A DNA stretch of 15,803 bases from UMGS1387 sp045646465 (GCA_045646465.1 JAZRKT010000097.1:1-15803), one strand, 5' to 3'. Positions 8,025 to 14,588 are shown, counted from the first letter of the stretch. Notes: generated from the letters alone by a model not told the origin. Translations and numbers: made by a program.

Positions 8025-9137
8025 TTATCTGCTTCTTACCGGCATTACAAGCTCAAGATAAGAAATATCTTCCTTTGAGTCCTCTTCTCTTGCAACAATA
8101 ACCATACCCTTACCTCTTGAAGCAAGTCTAAGCACTACCATATCGTCGTCACACGCCTTAAGTGCATCTATAAGATAATTCTGGTTAAAGTTGATTTCCA
8201 TATCCTCGCCATCAAGGTCACAAGCAATAAGGTCATTGATTTTTCCCTTATCGGTTTCACAGCTTATTTTCAGTTGACTTGATGTAAAATTAAGCTTTGC
8301 TGAAGCTTTGAGCTTATCGTTGATAAGTGCAACTCTTTCAAGGCTTGTAATTAAGCTTGCTCTGTCAACTGTTGCAACTGCCTCGTGCTCAGGAAGATAT
8401 TTACGGTAGTCGGGAAAATCTCCTTCAAGAAGTCTGAACAGCATAAACAAGCCGTCCATTGTAATAATAAGGTGTTTGTTTGAAAGCTCGCATACAATAT
8501 CTTCGTCGCTGTCATCCATAAGACGGATAATGTTCTGCTGTGCTTTTCCCGGCATAATGAATCTTATGTTAAGGTCAGGGTTTTCAGATTTGCTTTTTTC
8601 TTCACGTACCGCAACTCTGAAGCCGTCTATTGCGCTGATTGATATTTTATCGCTTGTTACATTAAACAGAGAGCCTTTAAGAACAGGCTTTGTATCGTCG
8701 CTTGAAACTGCGAAAATAGTCTTGTTTATCATTGAACGGAACTGCTTTTTTGAAAGCCTGAAGGTAGAATAGCCCTTTACCTCAGGCATATTTGGATATG
8801 TGTCGCCGCTTCTACCGAGTATCTGAAAATCAGCTTCTCCTGAGGATATTCTCATAATGTAATTGTCGTCAACCTCAATTCTTACCTCACCCTCAGACAA
8901 TGAGTGGATAATGGGAACAAGTTGAGGGTCAGCAATAATTTTGCCTTCCTTTTCAATGTCCGCCTCGGTTGTTGTCTTGATACCCTTTTCGATGTCGTAG
9001 CAGTAAAGTGTAAGAAGACCGTCCTTTGCTTCGATAAAGATTCCCGAGTAATTGGATTCTGCCGCCTTGCTCTGTGAAATGATGCTTACGGGAGTAATCG
9101 CCTTTTCAAATGCAGATTTGTCAACGGTAAAAATCAT
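8025..9137 (-). CDS. dnaN: DNA polymerase III beta subunit (sliding clamp)
   Basis: A 370-residue clamp that dimerises around DNA and tethers the replicative polymerase and partners such as Pol I, MutS and ligase. It has the three-domain clamp fold of about 120 residues each. Recognisable stretches are the N-terminal FTVDKSAFEKAI, the ADFQILGRSGDTYPNMP segment, the second-domain AIDGFRVAVRE, the FRLLEGDFPDYRKYLP motif lining the partner-binding groove, and the C-terminal YLELVMPVRSR, equivalent to the canonical PMRL end. Length matches the family (about 365-380). The ATG is set by a strong AAGGAG eight nt upstream. It is the first gene left of the putative origin and is followed by the ParC-like gene, instead of the usual yaaA-recF-gyrB. 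Confidence 0.97.
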   Translation of the reverse strand: MIFTVDKSAFEKAITPVSIISQSKAAESNYSGIFIEAKDGLLTLYCYDIEKGIKTTTEADIEKEGKIIADPQLVPIIHSLSEGEVRIEVDDNYIMRISSGEADFQILGRSGDTYPNMPEVKGYSTFRLSKKQFRSMINKTIFAVSSDDTKPVLKGSLFNVTSDKISISAIDGFRVAVREEKSKSENPDLNIRFIMPGKAQQNIIRLMDDSDEDIVCELSNKHLIITMDGLFMLFRLLEGDFPDYRKYLPEHEAVATVDRASLITSLERVALINDKLKASAKLNFTSSQLKISCETDKGKINDLIACDLDGEDMEINFNQNYLIDALKACDDDMVVLRLASRGKGMVIVAREEDSKEDISYLELVMPVRSR

Positions 9138-9145
9138 ATGTATAT

Positions 9146-9151
9146 CTCCTT
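9146..9151 (-). promoter_or_regulatory. Strong ribosome binding site of dnaN
   Basis: On the minus strand, AAGGAG is followed by ATATACAT and the ATG start. The 17-mer AAGGAGATATACATATG is the same string found ahead of phage T7 gene 10 and in expression vectors. Natural sequence on both sides shows this is coincidence. It predicts efficient clamp translation. Confidence 0.85.
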
Positions 9152-9163
9152 TCGGTTTTTACG

Positions 9164-9196
9164 ATATAAAAAGAATAAAATATAATTATTTAAAGA
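9164..9196. other. Candidate DNA unwinding element
   Basis: Thirty-one of these 33 bases are A or T, with only two G and no C. The stretch directly abuts the TAG triplets, on the dnaN side, which is where strand opening occurs in the B. subtilis origin. The assignment is by position and composition only. Confidence 0.6.
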
Positions 9197-9211
9197 TAGT
9201 AGTAGTAGTAG
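9197..9211 (+). repeat. Five perfect DnaA-trio repeats (TAG x5)
   Basis: The plus strand reads TAGTAGTAGTAGTAG, that is, 3'-GAT-5' repeated five times when read away from the adjacent DnaA boxes. Published DnaA-trios have the form 3'-[G/A]A[T/A]-5', lie between the last DnaA box and the unwinding element, and are bound by DnaA as a single-strand filament. Both position and polarity match here, with a 4-nt G-rich spacer (GGTG, 9212-9215) before the first box. Confidence 0.72.
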
Positions 9212-9215
9212 GGTG

Positions 9216-9233
9216 TGTGGAAACTGTGGATTT
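9216..9233 (-). promoter_or_regulatory. Two abutting DnaA-box-like 9-mers next to the trios
   Basis: On the minus strand these read GTTTCCACA (9224-9216) and AAATCCACA (9233-9225), against the consensus TTATCCACA. They are in the same orientation with no gap between them. Each keeps the CCACA core and matches at 7 of 9 positions. This corresponds to the box pair that anchors DnaA beside the trios in the B. subtilis basal unwinding system. Confidence 0.65.
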
Positions 9234-9310
9234 CGGTGAAAAAGCTTGTACAGCTGAGGTTTACAATTTTTTCTTATATGGAAAATATATACATAAATGT
9301 GTTAAAGGGG

Positions 9311-9379
9311 TGTGGAAAGAAAGAATTGTATATTGTTGAAAACAGGCTGTGGAAACTGTGGAAAAAAATATTATACACA
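9311..9379. promoter_or_regulatory. Second DnaA-box cluster
   Basis: Three boxes read on the minus strand: CTTTCCACA (9319-9311), GTTTCCACA (9356-9348) and TTTTCCACA (9365-9357), the last two abutting. One box reads on the plus strand: TTATACACA (9371-9379). TTTTCCACA and TTATACACA are high-affinity variants in E. coli. A weaker TTTTCAACA lies at 9342-9334. The plus-strand box overlaps a TATAAT on the minus strand (9375-9370) that could be a -10 element for dnaN, although I find no matching -35. Confidence 0.68.
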
Positions 9380-9414
9380 AAACGTTGAAAACTTAAGTGG
9401 AAATAATGTTAAAA

Positions 9415-10827
9415 CTATTTTTTCAGTAAATTAAGGTAGTTCTGAATTCTAGGAGGAGTACAGCTTGTAATTGTATTATTGATAAACAGTACTTCTTTTA
9501 TGCCGTTTTCCTTTGCAAAGCTTACGGCGTTGAAAGGAAAGGTTCTTATATCCGCAACATAAACGGTATCGTAGCTGCTTACAAGGAAAGGAACAAAGGC
9601 ATTGCCGTAGGATTCCTTGAAAACAAGAATACTGCGTCCCGTATTATTGTCTGTTGTAATTTTTGACAGCGGTATGTCACCGCCCATAAATACAAGATAT
9701 CCTGCAGAAACAGAGCTTATATTTTCATAAAGCAATGCTCCCTCATAGGTGTCGGTGCCGTTTGCTCTGTAGTTGAGAACGGAATATGAGCAGGGAGGCT
9801 TATAATAGTCAACACGGTCTGGATACTCTTTTAACTTTTTATCATAGGTTGAGTTGTAGAAGGTACCAAGAAACTCATCAATTGTTTTCTTTTCAAAGCT
9901 CTTTAAAGGAGTGGGCTTAAAATTTGCTTTATTTGCAAAGGCGGTGTATGCTCTGTATGCACCAAGGCCTGTCCAATGGTGGTCTGAATTAAAATACAGA
10001 TATTCGCCTGCCTTATAGTGCTTTTGTATATTTGAATAAGCATCAATTTTTATAATTGACGGGTCAAGAGTGTCGTAAATGTGGTCAATTACGGGCTTTT
10101 GAGGCTTTCCAACTTTATCCTTGTATTTTTTTGGAAGACCGAATTCAAAGTGTGTGGGAATAATAAGATTGTAGACAGTAACATCGCTTCCGACTGCATC
10201 TTTATAGGTATTTATTACGTTGCAGTAGTCGGTGGCTATGGCACTGTTGCCGTAGAATATTTCAAGAGCCGTATTTTTAACCATAAACAGCGCGCCTCTT
10301 TGCTCACCCATAATGTCATCTGCATCGAGATTTTTATAAAGCTCGGAATTTGCAACTATAGAATCAATTGTAAGGTGAAGCGGCAATTCTTCGCCGGGCT
10401 TTGCACATACGGCAATTTCCTTTATTTTTTTCATCTGAAGAGGTAAGGTATCGACTGTTTTATAGCTTTTACCTTTATATTCTGTATAATCAGAGGTATT
10501 TTCGGAGGAGTACATTTTAACTCCGTCAGCGCGTATTCCACGTGAATCCTCAAGTCTGAAGGCAAAATCCACAAGATTGTCACGGAAAACAAAGTTGTCT
10601 GAAACGTATCTTGTAAGGTTGTCGGTAAATTCGCCCTTTGACAGCTCTTCCATATTAAATGTAGGAAATTCCATAAGCTTTCTTTTTTCAATTTCCGAGT
10701 AATCCTTTTTAGGTACAACAAAGAAAAGAATACTCATTATAATAGAAAAAGCAAAGAAAGCAAATACCGTAAAGAGCTGAAACAGCATTTTAATGCTTTT
10801 TAATCTGTTATTTTTCTTTTTGTTCAT
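9415..10827 (-). CDS. DHHW-family membrane-anchored SGNH/AlgX-like protein
   Basis: 470 residues with a basic N-terminus, one membrane anchor (about 17-38) and an extracytoplasmic body. The family signature at the start of the body is YSEIEKRKLMEFPTF (43-57), followed by YVSDNFVFRD. The DHHW motif is at 282-285 (NSDHHWTGLGAY), and the C-terminal FKESYGNAFVPFLVSSYD contains Ser406. In AlgX/AlgJ-type SGNH-like proteins an Asp-His pair and a Ser form the esterase-like active site, so cell-envelope polymer acetyl transfer or hydrolysis is plausible but unproven. Such genes often sit next to an MBOAT acyltransferase, and none is here. The start is an ATG with AAAGGA about 10 nt upstream, inside or just after the 3' end of the Fur-family gene (14-bp gap). 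It is the last gene of the lipid kinase-Fur operon and has no clear terminator before the origin. Confidence 0.85.
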   Translation of the reverse strand: MNKKKNNRLKSIKMLFQLFTVFAFFAFSIIMSILFFVVPKKDYSEIEKRKLMEFPTFNMEELSKGEFTDNLTRYVSDNFVFRDNLVDFAFRLEDSRGIRADGVKMYSSENTSDYTEYKGKSYKTVDTLPLQMKKIKEIAVCAKPGEELPLHLTIDSIVANSELYKNLDADDIMGEQRGALFMVKNTALEIFYGNSAIATDYCNVINTYKDAVGSDVTVYNLIIPTHFEFGLPKKYKDKVGKPQKPVIDHIYDTLDPSIIKIDAYSNIQKHYKAGEYLYFNSDHHWTGLGAYRAYTAFANKANFKPTPLKSFEKKTIDEFLGTFYNSTYDKKLKEYPDRVDYYKPPCSYSVLNYRANGTDTYEGALLYENISSVSAGYLVFMGGDIPLSKITTDNNTGRSILVFKESYGNAFVPFLVSSYDTVYVADIRTFPFNAVSFAKENGIKEVLFINNTITSCTPPRIQNYLNLLKK

Positions 10828-10841
10828 TTTAAAATTATCCT

Positions 10842-11276
10842 TTAAGTATCAGCTTTTTTACTGCTTCTTAAACAATTTTGGCATACACCGTAAAAGACCG
10901 TTCTTGAATTATCAACTGTAAAACCGTGGTGTGAAAAAATATGATTTTCAAGCTCCTCCAAAAAAAAGCAGGAGGCGTGGAAAAGCTCTGAGCACACAGT
11001 ACATTTGAGATGAAAATGCATTTTGCAATTTTCTCCGTTGTATTGATAGCAGGCTCCGCTTTCGCTGTCAACGCTGTATTTTGTGACAAGGCCTTCATTT
11101 ACAAGCTTTTGGACCTGTCTATAAACGGTGGTTGTGCCTACAGGCGTGCCTTTTTCCTTAAGGGCAAGACATATATCGTCTACAGTTACGTGCAAACCTT
11201 TATTTTCCACAAAAAAACCGAGAACAAGTGCCTGCTGTTTTGTTTTATAAGTTACTGAACTGTTTTTGTTCGGCAT
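10842..11276 (-). CDS. Fur-family metal-responsive transcriptional regulator
   Basis: A 144-residue cytosolic repressor. Residues 8-70 form the winged helix, including VTVDDICLALKEKGTPVGTTTVYRQVQKLVNEG with the recognition-helix motif GTTTVYR (47-53). Residues 80-136 form the dimerisation and metal-binding half: HFHLKCTVC, then HASC, a HIFSHHGF segment, and TVFYGVCQNC. The structural zinc site is Cys92, Cys95, Cys132 and Cys135. Candidate regulatory ligands are His87, His89, His100, Cys103, His112 and His116/117. The extra Cys103 and overall pattern resemble Zur-type members more than PerR, but Fur, Zur and PerR cannot be told apart safely from sequence alone. The gene sits 18 bp after the lipid kinase gene and 14 bp before the DHHW gene. 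The operon promoter carries an inverted repeat that could be its operator. Confidence 0.9.
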   Translation of the reverse strand: MPNKNSSVTYKTKQQALVLGFFVENKGLHVTVDDICLALKEKGTPVGTTTVYRQVQKLVNEGLVTKYSVDSESGACYQYNGENCKMHFHLKCTVCSELFHASCFFLEELENHIFSHHGFTVDNSRTVFYGVCQNCLRSSKKADT

Positions 11277-11294
11277 TTTTAAAATCTGCCTTTC

Positions 11295-12185
11295 TTAAGC
11301 TTCAGGTAAGATAAGATTTATTGCGCTTTTTATATTTTTAATTGAAATTTTGTCAGAACCCTTTTGAAATTCTCCGTCGATTGTCCAGTCTATTGTGTCG
11401 TCTGTTTCAATTTTAAGCTCGGTAGTTGAGAAAAATTCAAACATATTGCTTTGAAAATGCTTATTGTTTATATCCATAAGAATCTGCATAAGCTCAGCGG
11501 GATTTTTTGGATTCTTTATGAGAAATACCTCCAAAAGACCGTCATTCATATCAACATCGCTGTCGGAAAACTTAAGCATACCTCCGCCCAGCTGCTTTGA
11601 GTTACACACGGCTCCAAAAATAAAGCTTGAATCAATTTCTTTTTCCTTTGAAGTAAGCTTTATGTGGTAGCTCTTGATATCAGCAATTTCTTTTATTCCT
11701 TCAAGAAGGTATGCAAGGTAACCTATGGTGTTTTTTAAGTCTCTGGGAGTATTGTAGCTTGTTTTTGTAAATACACCGAAGGAAGCGGTATATGCAAAAA
11801 ACCTTGTATTGAAAAGACCCACGTCAAGGCTCTTTGCTTTCCCGTTTAAAATATCCTTAGCTGCCTGAAGAGGATTTAATGATATTTTCATACCTGCAGC
11901 AAAGTCATTTGTGCTTCCCGAAGGAATATATCCCACTTTGGGAGAAAGCTTGTTTTTTAGAAGACCAGATATCATTTCATTGAAGGTACCATCGCCTCCG
12001 ATGCATATTATAATATCCTTGTTGTTGCCGTAAAGCTCAATTATTTTTTCAGGACCGAAGGCGGCTGTAGTTGTCTGGACGCAACACTCATATTCCCAGA
12101 AAAGACAAAGTATGTCCGTCAAATACTTATTTGATTTTTTAACACCTGCCACGGGATTCATAATCAGTAAAAGCTTTTGTGCCAT
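11295..12185 (-). CDS. Diacylglycerol kinase family lipid kinase (DagK/YegS type)
   Basis: A 296-residue soluble lipid kinase. Members phosphorylate diacylglycerol or related lipids using ATP and recycle diacylglycerol released during lipoteichoic acid synthesis in Firmicutes. The N-terminal catalytic domain shows NPVAG (10-14), the nucleotide-binding GGDGTFNE (63-70) and PSGSTNDFA (88-96). The C-terminal beta-sandwich includes a GGGM element, the MNDGLLEVFLIK stretch and DWTIDGEF. Length is typical (about 290-310). The ATG is preceded by AAGGG about 9 nt upstream. It is the first gene of the three-gene leftward operon, with a good promoter about 70 bp upstream. Substrate cannot be read from the sequence. 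Sphingoid base or multi-lipid kinase activity remains possible. Confidence 0.92.
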   Translation of the reverse strand: MAQKLLLIMNPVAGVKKSNKYLTDILCLFWEYECCVQTTTAAFGPEKIIELYGNNKDIIICIGGDGTFNEMISGLLKNKLSPKVGYIPSGSTNDFAAGMKISLNPLQAAKDILNGKAKSLDVGLFNTRFFAYTASFGVFTKTSYNTPRDLKNTIGYLAYLLEGIKEIADIKSYHIKLTSKEKEIDSSFIFGAVCNSKQLGGGMLKFSDSDVDMNDGLLEVFLIKNPKNPAELMQILMDINNKHFQSNMFEFFSTTELKIETDDTIDWTIDGEFQKGSDKISIKNIKSAINLILPEA

Positions 12186-12236
12186 TTATAAAACCCTTCT
12201 GTCGATAAAAATATTTTTATTCATTATACTCACAAT

Positions 12237-12253
12237 TATAATGTTTCATTATA
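12237..12253. promoter_or_regulatory. Inverted repeat at the dagK-fur operon start, candidate operator
   Basis: TATAATG (12237-12243) and CATTATA (12247-12253) form a perfect 7-bp inverted repeat around TTT. It abuts and overlaps by one base the -10 hexamer of the leftward promoter, so a bound repressor would block transcription. It resembles the AATnATT symmetry of Fur/PerR boxes but with a 3-nt instead of a 1-nt centre. Autoregulation by the Fur-family gene is inferred. AT-rich sequence makes chance symmetry possible. Confidence 0.4.
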
Positions 12254-12281
12254 TTATACCTTTTTATTATGATTTAATCAA
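12253..12281 (-). promoter_or_regulatory. Sigma-A type promoter of the lipid kinase-Fur-DHHW operon
   Basis: On the minus strand, TTGATT (12281-12276) and a perfect TATAAT (12258-12253) are separated by 17 nt. The start codon of the first gene is about 68 bp downstream. It is divergent to the histidine kinase promoter. Confidence 0.75.
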
Positions 12282-12341
12282 CCCATTTTTTGAATGAATT
12301 TGTGTTTTTTTTGTTATTTACTGTAAAAAATGCAAAAAATC

Positions 12342-12370
12342 TTGAAAAATACATATAAAAATAGTATAAT
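12342..12370 (+). promoter_or_regulatory. Sigma-A type promoter of the histidine kinase-recR operon
   Basis: TTGAAA (12342-12347) and a perfect TATAAT (12365-12370) are separated by exactly 17 nt, followed about 30 bp later by AGGAGG at 12401-12406 and the TTG start at 12414. This is the strongest promoter match in the window. Confidence 0.85.
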
Positions 12371-12413
12371 TAAAACTGAAATTACAATAAATCACAATTA
12401 AGGAGGTTGGAAG

Positions 12414-13904
12414 TTGTTTAAAACAATCTATTCGAAATACCTTACTTCCTTTATTCTGCTTTTGGGCTTTGGCTTTTGTACCATAGCTCTTATAATCAGC
12501 TACGTCGTTACTAACTATTCTTTAAGCTCCAAAACAGATATAATGTACAAGACGGCAAAGGTAGTTTACACCACCGTCATCAACGATATGGAGCAGTCAC
12601 AGAAAAGCTTTGAGAAAACGGTAAAGCAAAACAAAAAGGACTATTACAGCCTGTTTGCTCCGTTGACTGACTATTCCGAGTCAAATATAGTTATTATTGG
12701 CGGCGACGGCGACATTCTTTTTAAAAACGGCGAAAATAATTTAATTAAAAGCACCAAAATTTCCACAGAGGTTCTGAACGGAATGTGGAAATCACAAAAA
12801 GGCTCAAAGCTGTCAAATCTTGACGGACTTTTTGAAAAACGCCGTTTCAACTACATTTATCCTATTGAAGAAAAGAGCGACGTCGAAAGCTCGCTTATGG
12901 GTATTATTCTGCTATCCTCGTCATCTTCGGGACTTCAGAATGTCCACGAGCAGATAATAAGAGTTGTCATAGTTGCAAGCCTTTGGGTGTTTCTTGCGGC
13001 AATTGTTATAGTATATTTTATTTCCAACCGAATCACAACTCCCGTAAAGCAGATTTCAAAGGCTGTTGACTCATACACAAAAGGAAAATTTGACGTTCGT
13101 ATTCCTGTCAAGGGCACAGACGAAATTGCAACCCTTTCACAGGCATTCAATAATATGGCTCAGGCACTTGACAAGCTTGAAAAGACACGTAACACCTTTA
13201 TTTCAAGCATTTCCCACGACCTTCGTACTCCTATGACAAGTATACAGGGATTTATTGAAGGCATAATGGACGGCACAATACCTCCCGAAAAGCAGGAATA
13301 TTACCTCAATGTTGTACTGACGGAGGTAAAGCGTTTGTCAAGGCTTGTAAACAGTCTGCTTGACGTTTCAAAAATGGAGTCAGGAGGCTTAAAGGTAAAT
13401 CCTTCATACTTTGACATATGCGAAATTGCAAGGCTTATACTCATTTCCTTTGAGGAAAAGATAGACGAAGAAAAAATCAATATTGAATTTGAAATGGACG
13501 ATGACCCGTCAAGAGTTTATGCCGATAAGGATGCCATTTATCAGGTACTTTACAACATTGTGGGAAATGCCTTGAAGTTTACTCCAGAAGGCGGCACATT
13601 GCGCATAGAAATCAGGCGCAAAAAGGCTGAAAATAAGTATTCGGTATCTGTATATAACACGGGTGTCGGTATAAAAGAAGAGGAATTGCCATTTATCTTT
13701 GACCGTTTTTACAAGTCAGACTCGTCCAGAGGTCTTGACAAAACAGGAACGGGACTGGGTCTTTACATTGCTAAAACAAAAATTGAAGCCCATGGCGAAA
13801 AAATATCCGTGGACAGCAAATACGGCGAATATTGCCGGTTTACCTTTACTCTTTCTATCGACGAAAAAAGCGTTGAAAAGAATTTATCAAAACTGAGAAA
13901 CTGA
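12414..13904 (+). CDS. Membrane sensor histidine kinase without adjacent response regulator
   Basis: A 496-residue two-component sensor. It starts at a TTG, chosen because a consensus AGGAGG lies 7 nt upstream and the N-terminus then begins right before the first membrane helix (about 11-33). The extracytoplasmic sensor region spans about 34-180, possibly a Cache/PAS-like fold. A second membrane helix (about 182-204), HAMP (about 205-257) and the dimerisation domain with phospho-acceptor His268 in SHDLRTPMTSIQGF follow. The ATPase domain has the N-box Asn385 (NIVGNALKFTPEGG), a G1 box reading NTGVGI (415-420) where many kinases have DxGxG, the F box FIFDRFYKSD and G2 GTGLGL (445-450). All core kinase elements are present. 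The gene is followed by recR at 15 bp, and no response regulator is found within the window, so its partner must be elsewhere. The signal is unknown. Confidence 0.93.
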   Translation: MFKTIYSKYLTSFILLLGFGFCTIALIISYVVTNYSLSSKTDIMYKTAKVVYTTVINDMEQSQKSFEKTVKQNKKDYYSLFAPLTDYSESNIVIIGGDGDILFKNGENNLIKSTKISTEVLNGMWKSQKGSKLSNLDGLFEKRRFNYIYPIEEKSDVESSLMGIILLSSSSSGLQNVHEQIIRVVIVASLWVFLAAIVIVYFISNRITTPVKQISKAVDSYTKGKFDVRIPVKGTDEIATLSQAFNNMAQALDKLEKTRNTFISSISHDLRTPMTSIQGFIEGIMDGTIPPEKQEYYLNVVLTEVKRLSRLVNSLLDVSKMESGGLKVNPSYFDICEIARLILISFEEKIDEEKINIEFEMDDDPSRVYADKDAIYQVLYNIVGNALKFTPEGGTLRIEIRRKKAENKYSVSVYNTGVGIKEEELPFIFDRFYKSDSSRGLDKTGTGLGLYIAKTKIEAHGEKISVDSKYGEYCRFTFTLSIDEKSVEKNLSKLRN

Positions 13905-13919
13905 TTAAGGAGAACAGTT

Positions 13920-14543
13920 ATGTCGGAAAGCTCATATACACCATCACTTGAAAGACTTGCAGGCTGTTTTCGCTCGCTTCCAGGAGTGGGCAAAAAAAGC
14001 TCATACAGAATGGCATTTGCCGTGCTTGATATGTCAAAGGAAAAGGCAGAAAGCTTTGCAGCTGCAATAATTGATGCAAAAAAGACTGTTAAACAGTGCA
14101 CAGTTTGTCAGAACATATCCGAGGAGGATATCTGTCCTGTATGTGCGGACAAAAACCGCAACGAAAAGCTAATATGTGTTGTGGAAAATCCCAGAGATGT
14201 TGGTGCAATTCACAGATTAAGCGATTACAAGGGATTGTTTCACGTGCTACACGGCGTTATTTCTCCCCTTGACGGAAAAACTCCGGAAATGCTTAAAATA
14301 AAGGAGCTTATAGCAAGAGTATCCAATATTTGTTCAAAGTACAAAGAAGATGAAATAGAAGTTATTCTTGCTACCAATGCAAGTGTTGAAGGAGAGGCTA
14401 CGGCTATGTACATAGCAAAGCTTTTAAAGCCTTTCGGGATTAAAATAACAAGACTGGCATACGGGTTATCTGTGGGAAGTGATTTGGAATATACAGACGA
14501 GGTTACACTTTATAAAGCAATAGAAGGTAGAACGAATATATAG
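13920..14543 (+). CDS. recR: Recombination mediator protein RecR
   Basis: A 207-residue protein of the RecFOR pathway that helps load RecA on gapped DNA at stalled forks, with RecO and RecF. Order: N-terminal helix-hairpin-helix (LAGCFRSLPGVGKKSSYRMAF, about 13-34), a four-Cys zinc site (Cys60, Cys63, Cys72, Cys75 in CTVC and CPVC), then the Toprim domain starting at LICVVENPRDVGAIHR with Glu89, and the FHVLHGVISPLDG segment. The C-terminal ITRLAYGLSVGSDLEYTDEVTL (about 175-196) is the Walker-B-like family end. Length is typical (about 198-205). The ATG has AAGGAG at a good distance, and the gene follows the histidine kinase by 15 bp. RecR is usually downstream of dnaX and the YbaB nucleoid protein, and neither is here. 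A terminator follows directly. Confidence 0.96.
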   Translation: MSESSYTPSLERLAGCFRSLPGVGKKSSYRMAFAVLDMSKEKAESFAAAIIDAKKTVKQCTVCQNISEEDICPVCADKNRNEKLICVVENPRDVGAIHRLSDYKGLFHVLHGVISPLDGKTPEMLKIKELIARVSNICSKYKEDEIEVILATNASVEGEATAMYIAKLLKPFGIKITRLAYGLSVGSDLEYTDEVTLYKAIEGRTNI

Positions 14544-14548
14544 TTTTT

Positions 14549-14588
14549 ACTGTCTTTACTCTTTTGGGTGAAGACAGTTTTCTTTATC
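14549..14588 (+). terminator. Rho-independent terminator of the histidine kinase-recR operon
   Basis: ACTGTCTTTAC (14549-14559) pairs with GTGAAGACAGT (14568-14578) over 11 positions with one U-G wobble and an 8-nt loop. A T-rich run (TTTTCTTTAT) follows. It starts 6 bp after the recR stop. Confidence 0.88.

Larger units (their letters stand above)
9138..9414. other. oriC: Putative chromosomal replication origin (oriC), dnaA absent beside it
   Basis: This gene-free gap carries, from dnaN outward, an AT-only stretch (9164-9196), five TAG triplets (9197-9211), a GGTG spacer, two abutting DnaA-box-like 9-mers (9216-9233), a further AT-rich region (about 9251-9300), and a second box cluster (9311-9379). 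Known bacterial origins combine DnaA boxes, DnaA-trios and an unwinding element in this order, and in B. subtilis this half of oriC lies just upstream of dnaN. All six genes to the left run away from it. The unusual point is that the gene on the far side is a DHHW-family gene, not dnaA. It could alternatively be a DnaA-regulated dnaN promoter region, but the trio plus AT-rich element argues for an origin. Confidence 0.78.

Noticed and set aside
9135..9151. Vector or phage T7 contamination at dnaN
   Set aside because: Only the 17-nt ribosome-site string matches, and both flanks are native dnaN and origin sequence.
12317..12327. TTTAC-T-GTAAA palindrome upstream of the histidine kinase -35 as an operator
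   Set aside because: It is short and lies in very AT-rich sequence, so chance is likely. No known regulator motif was recognised.
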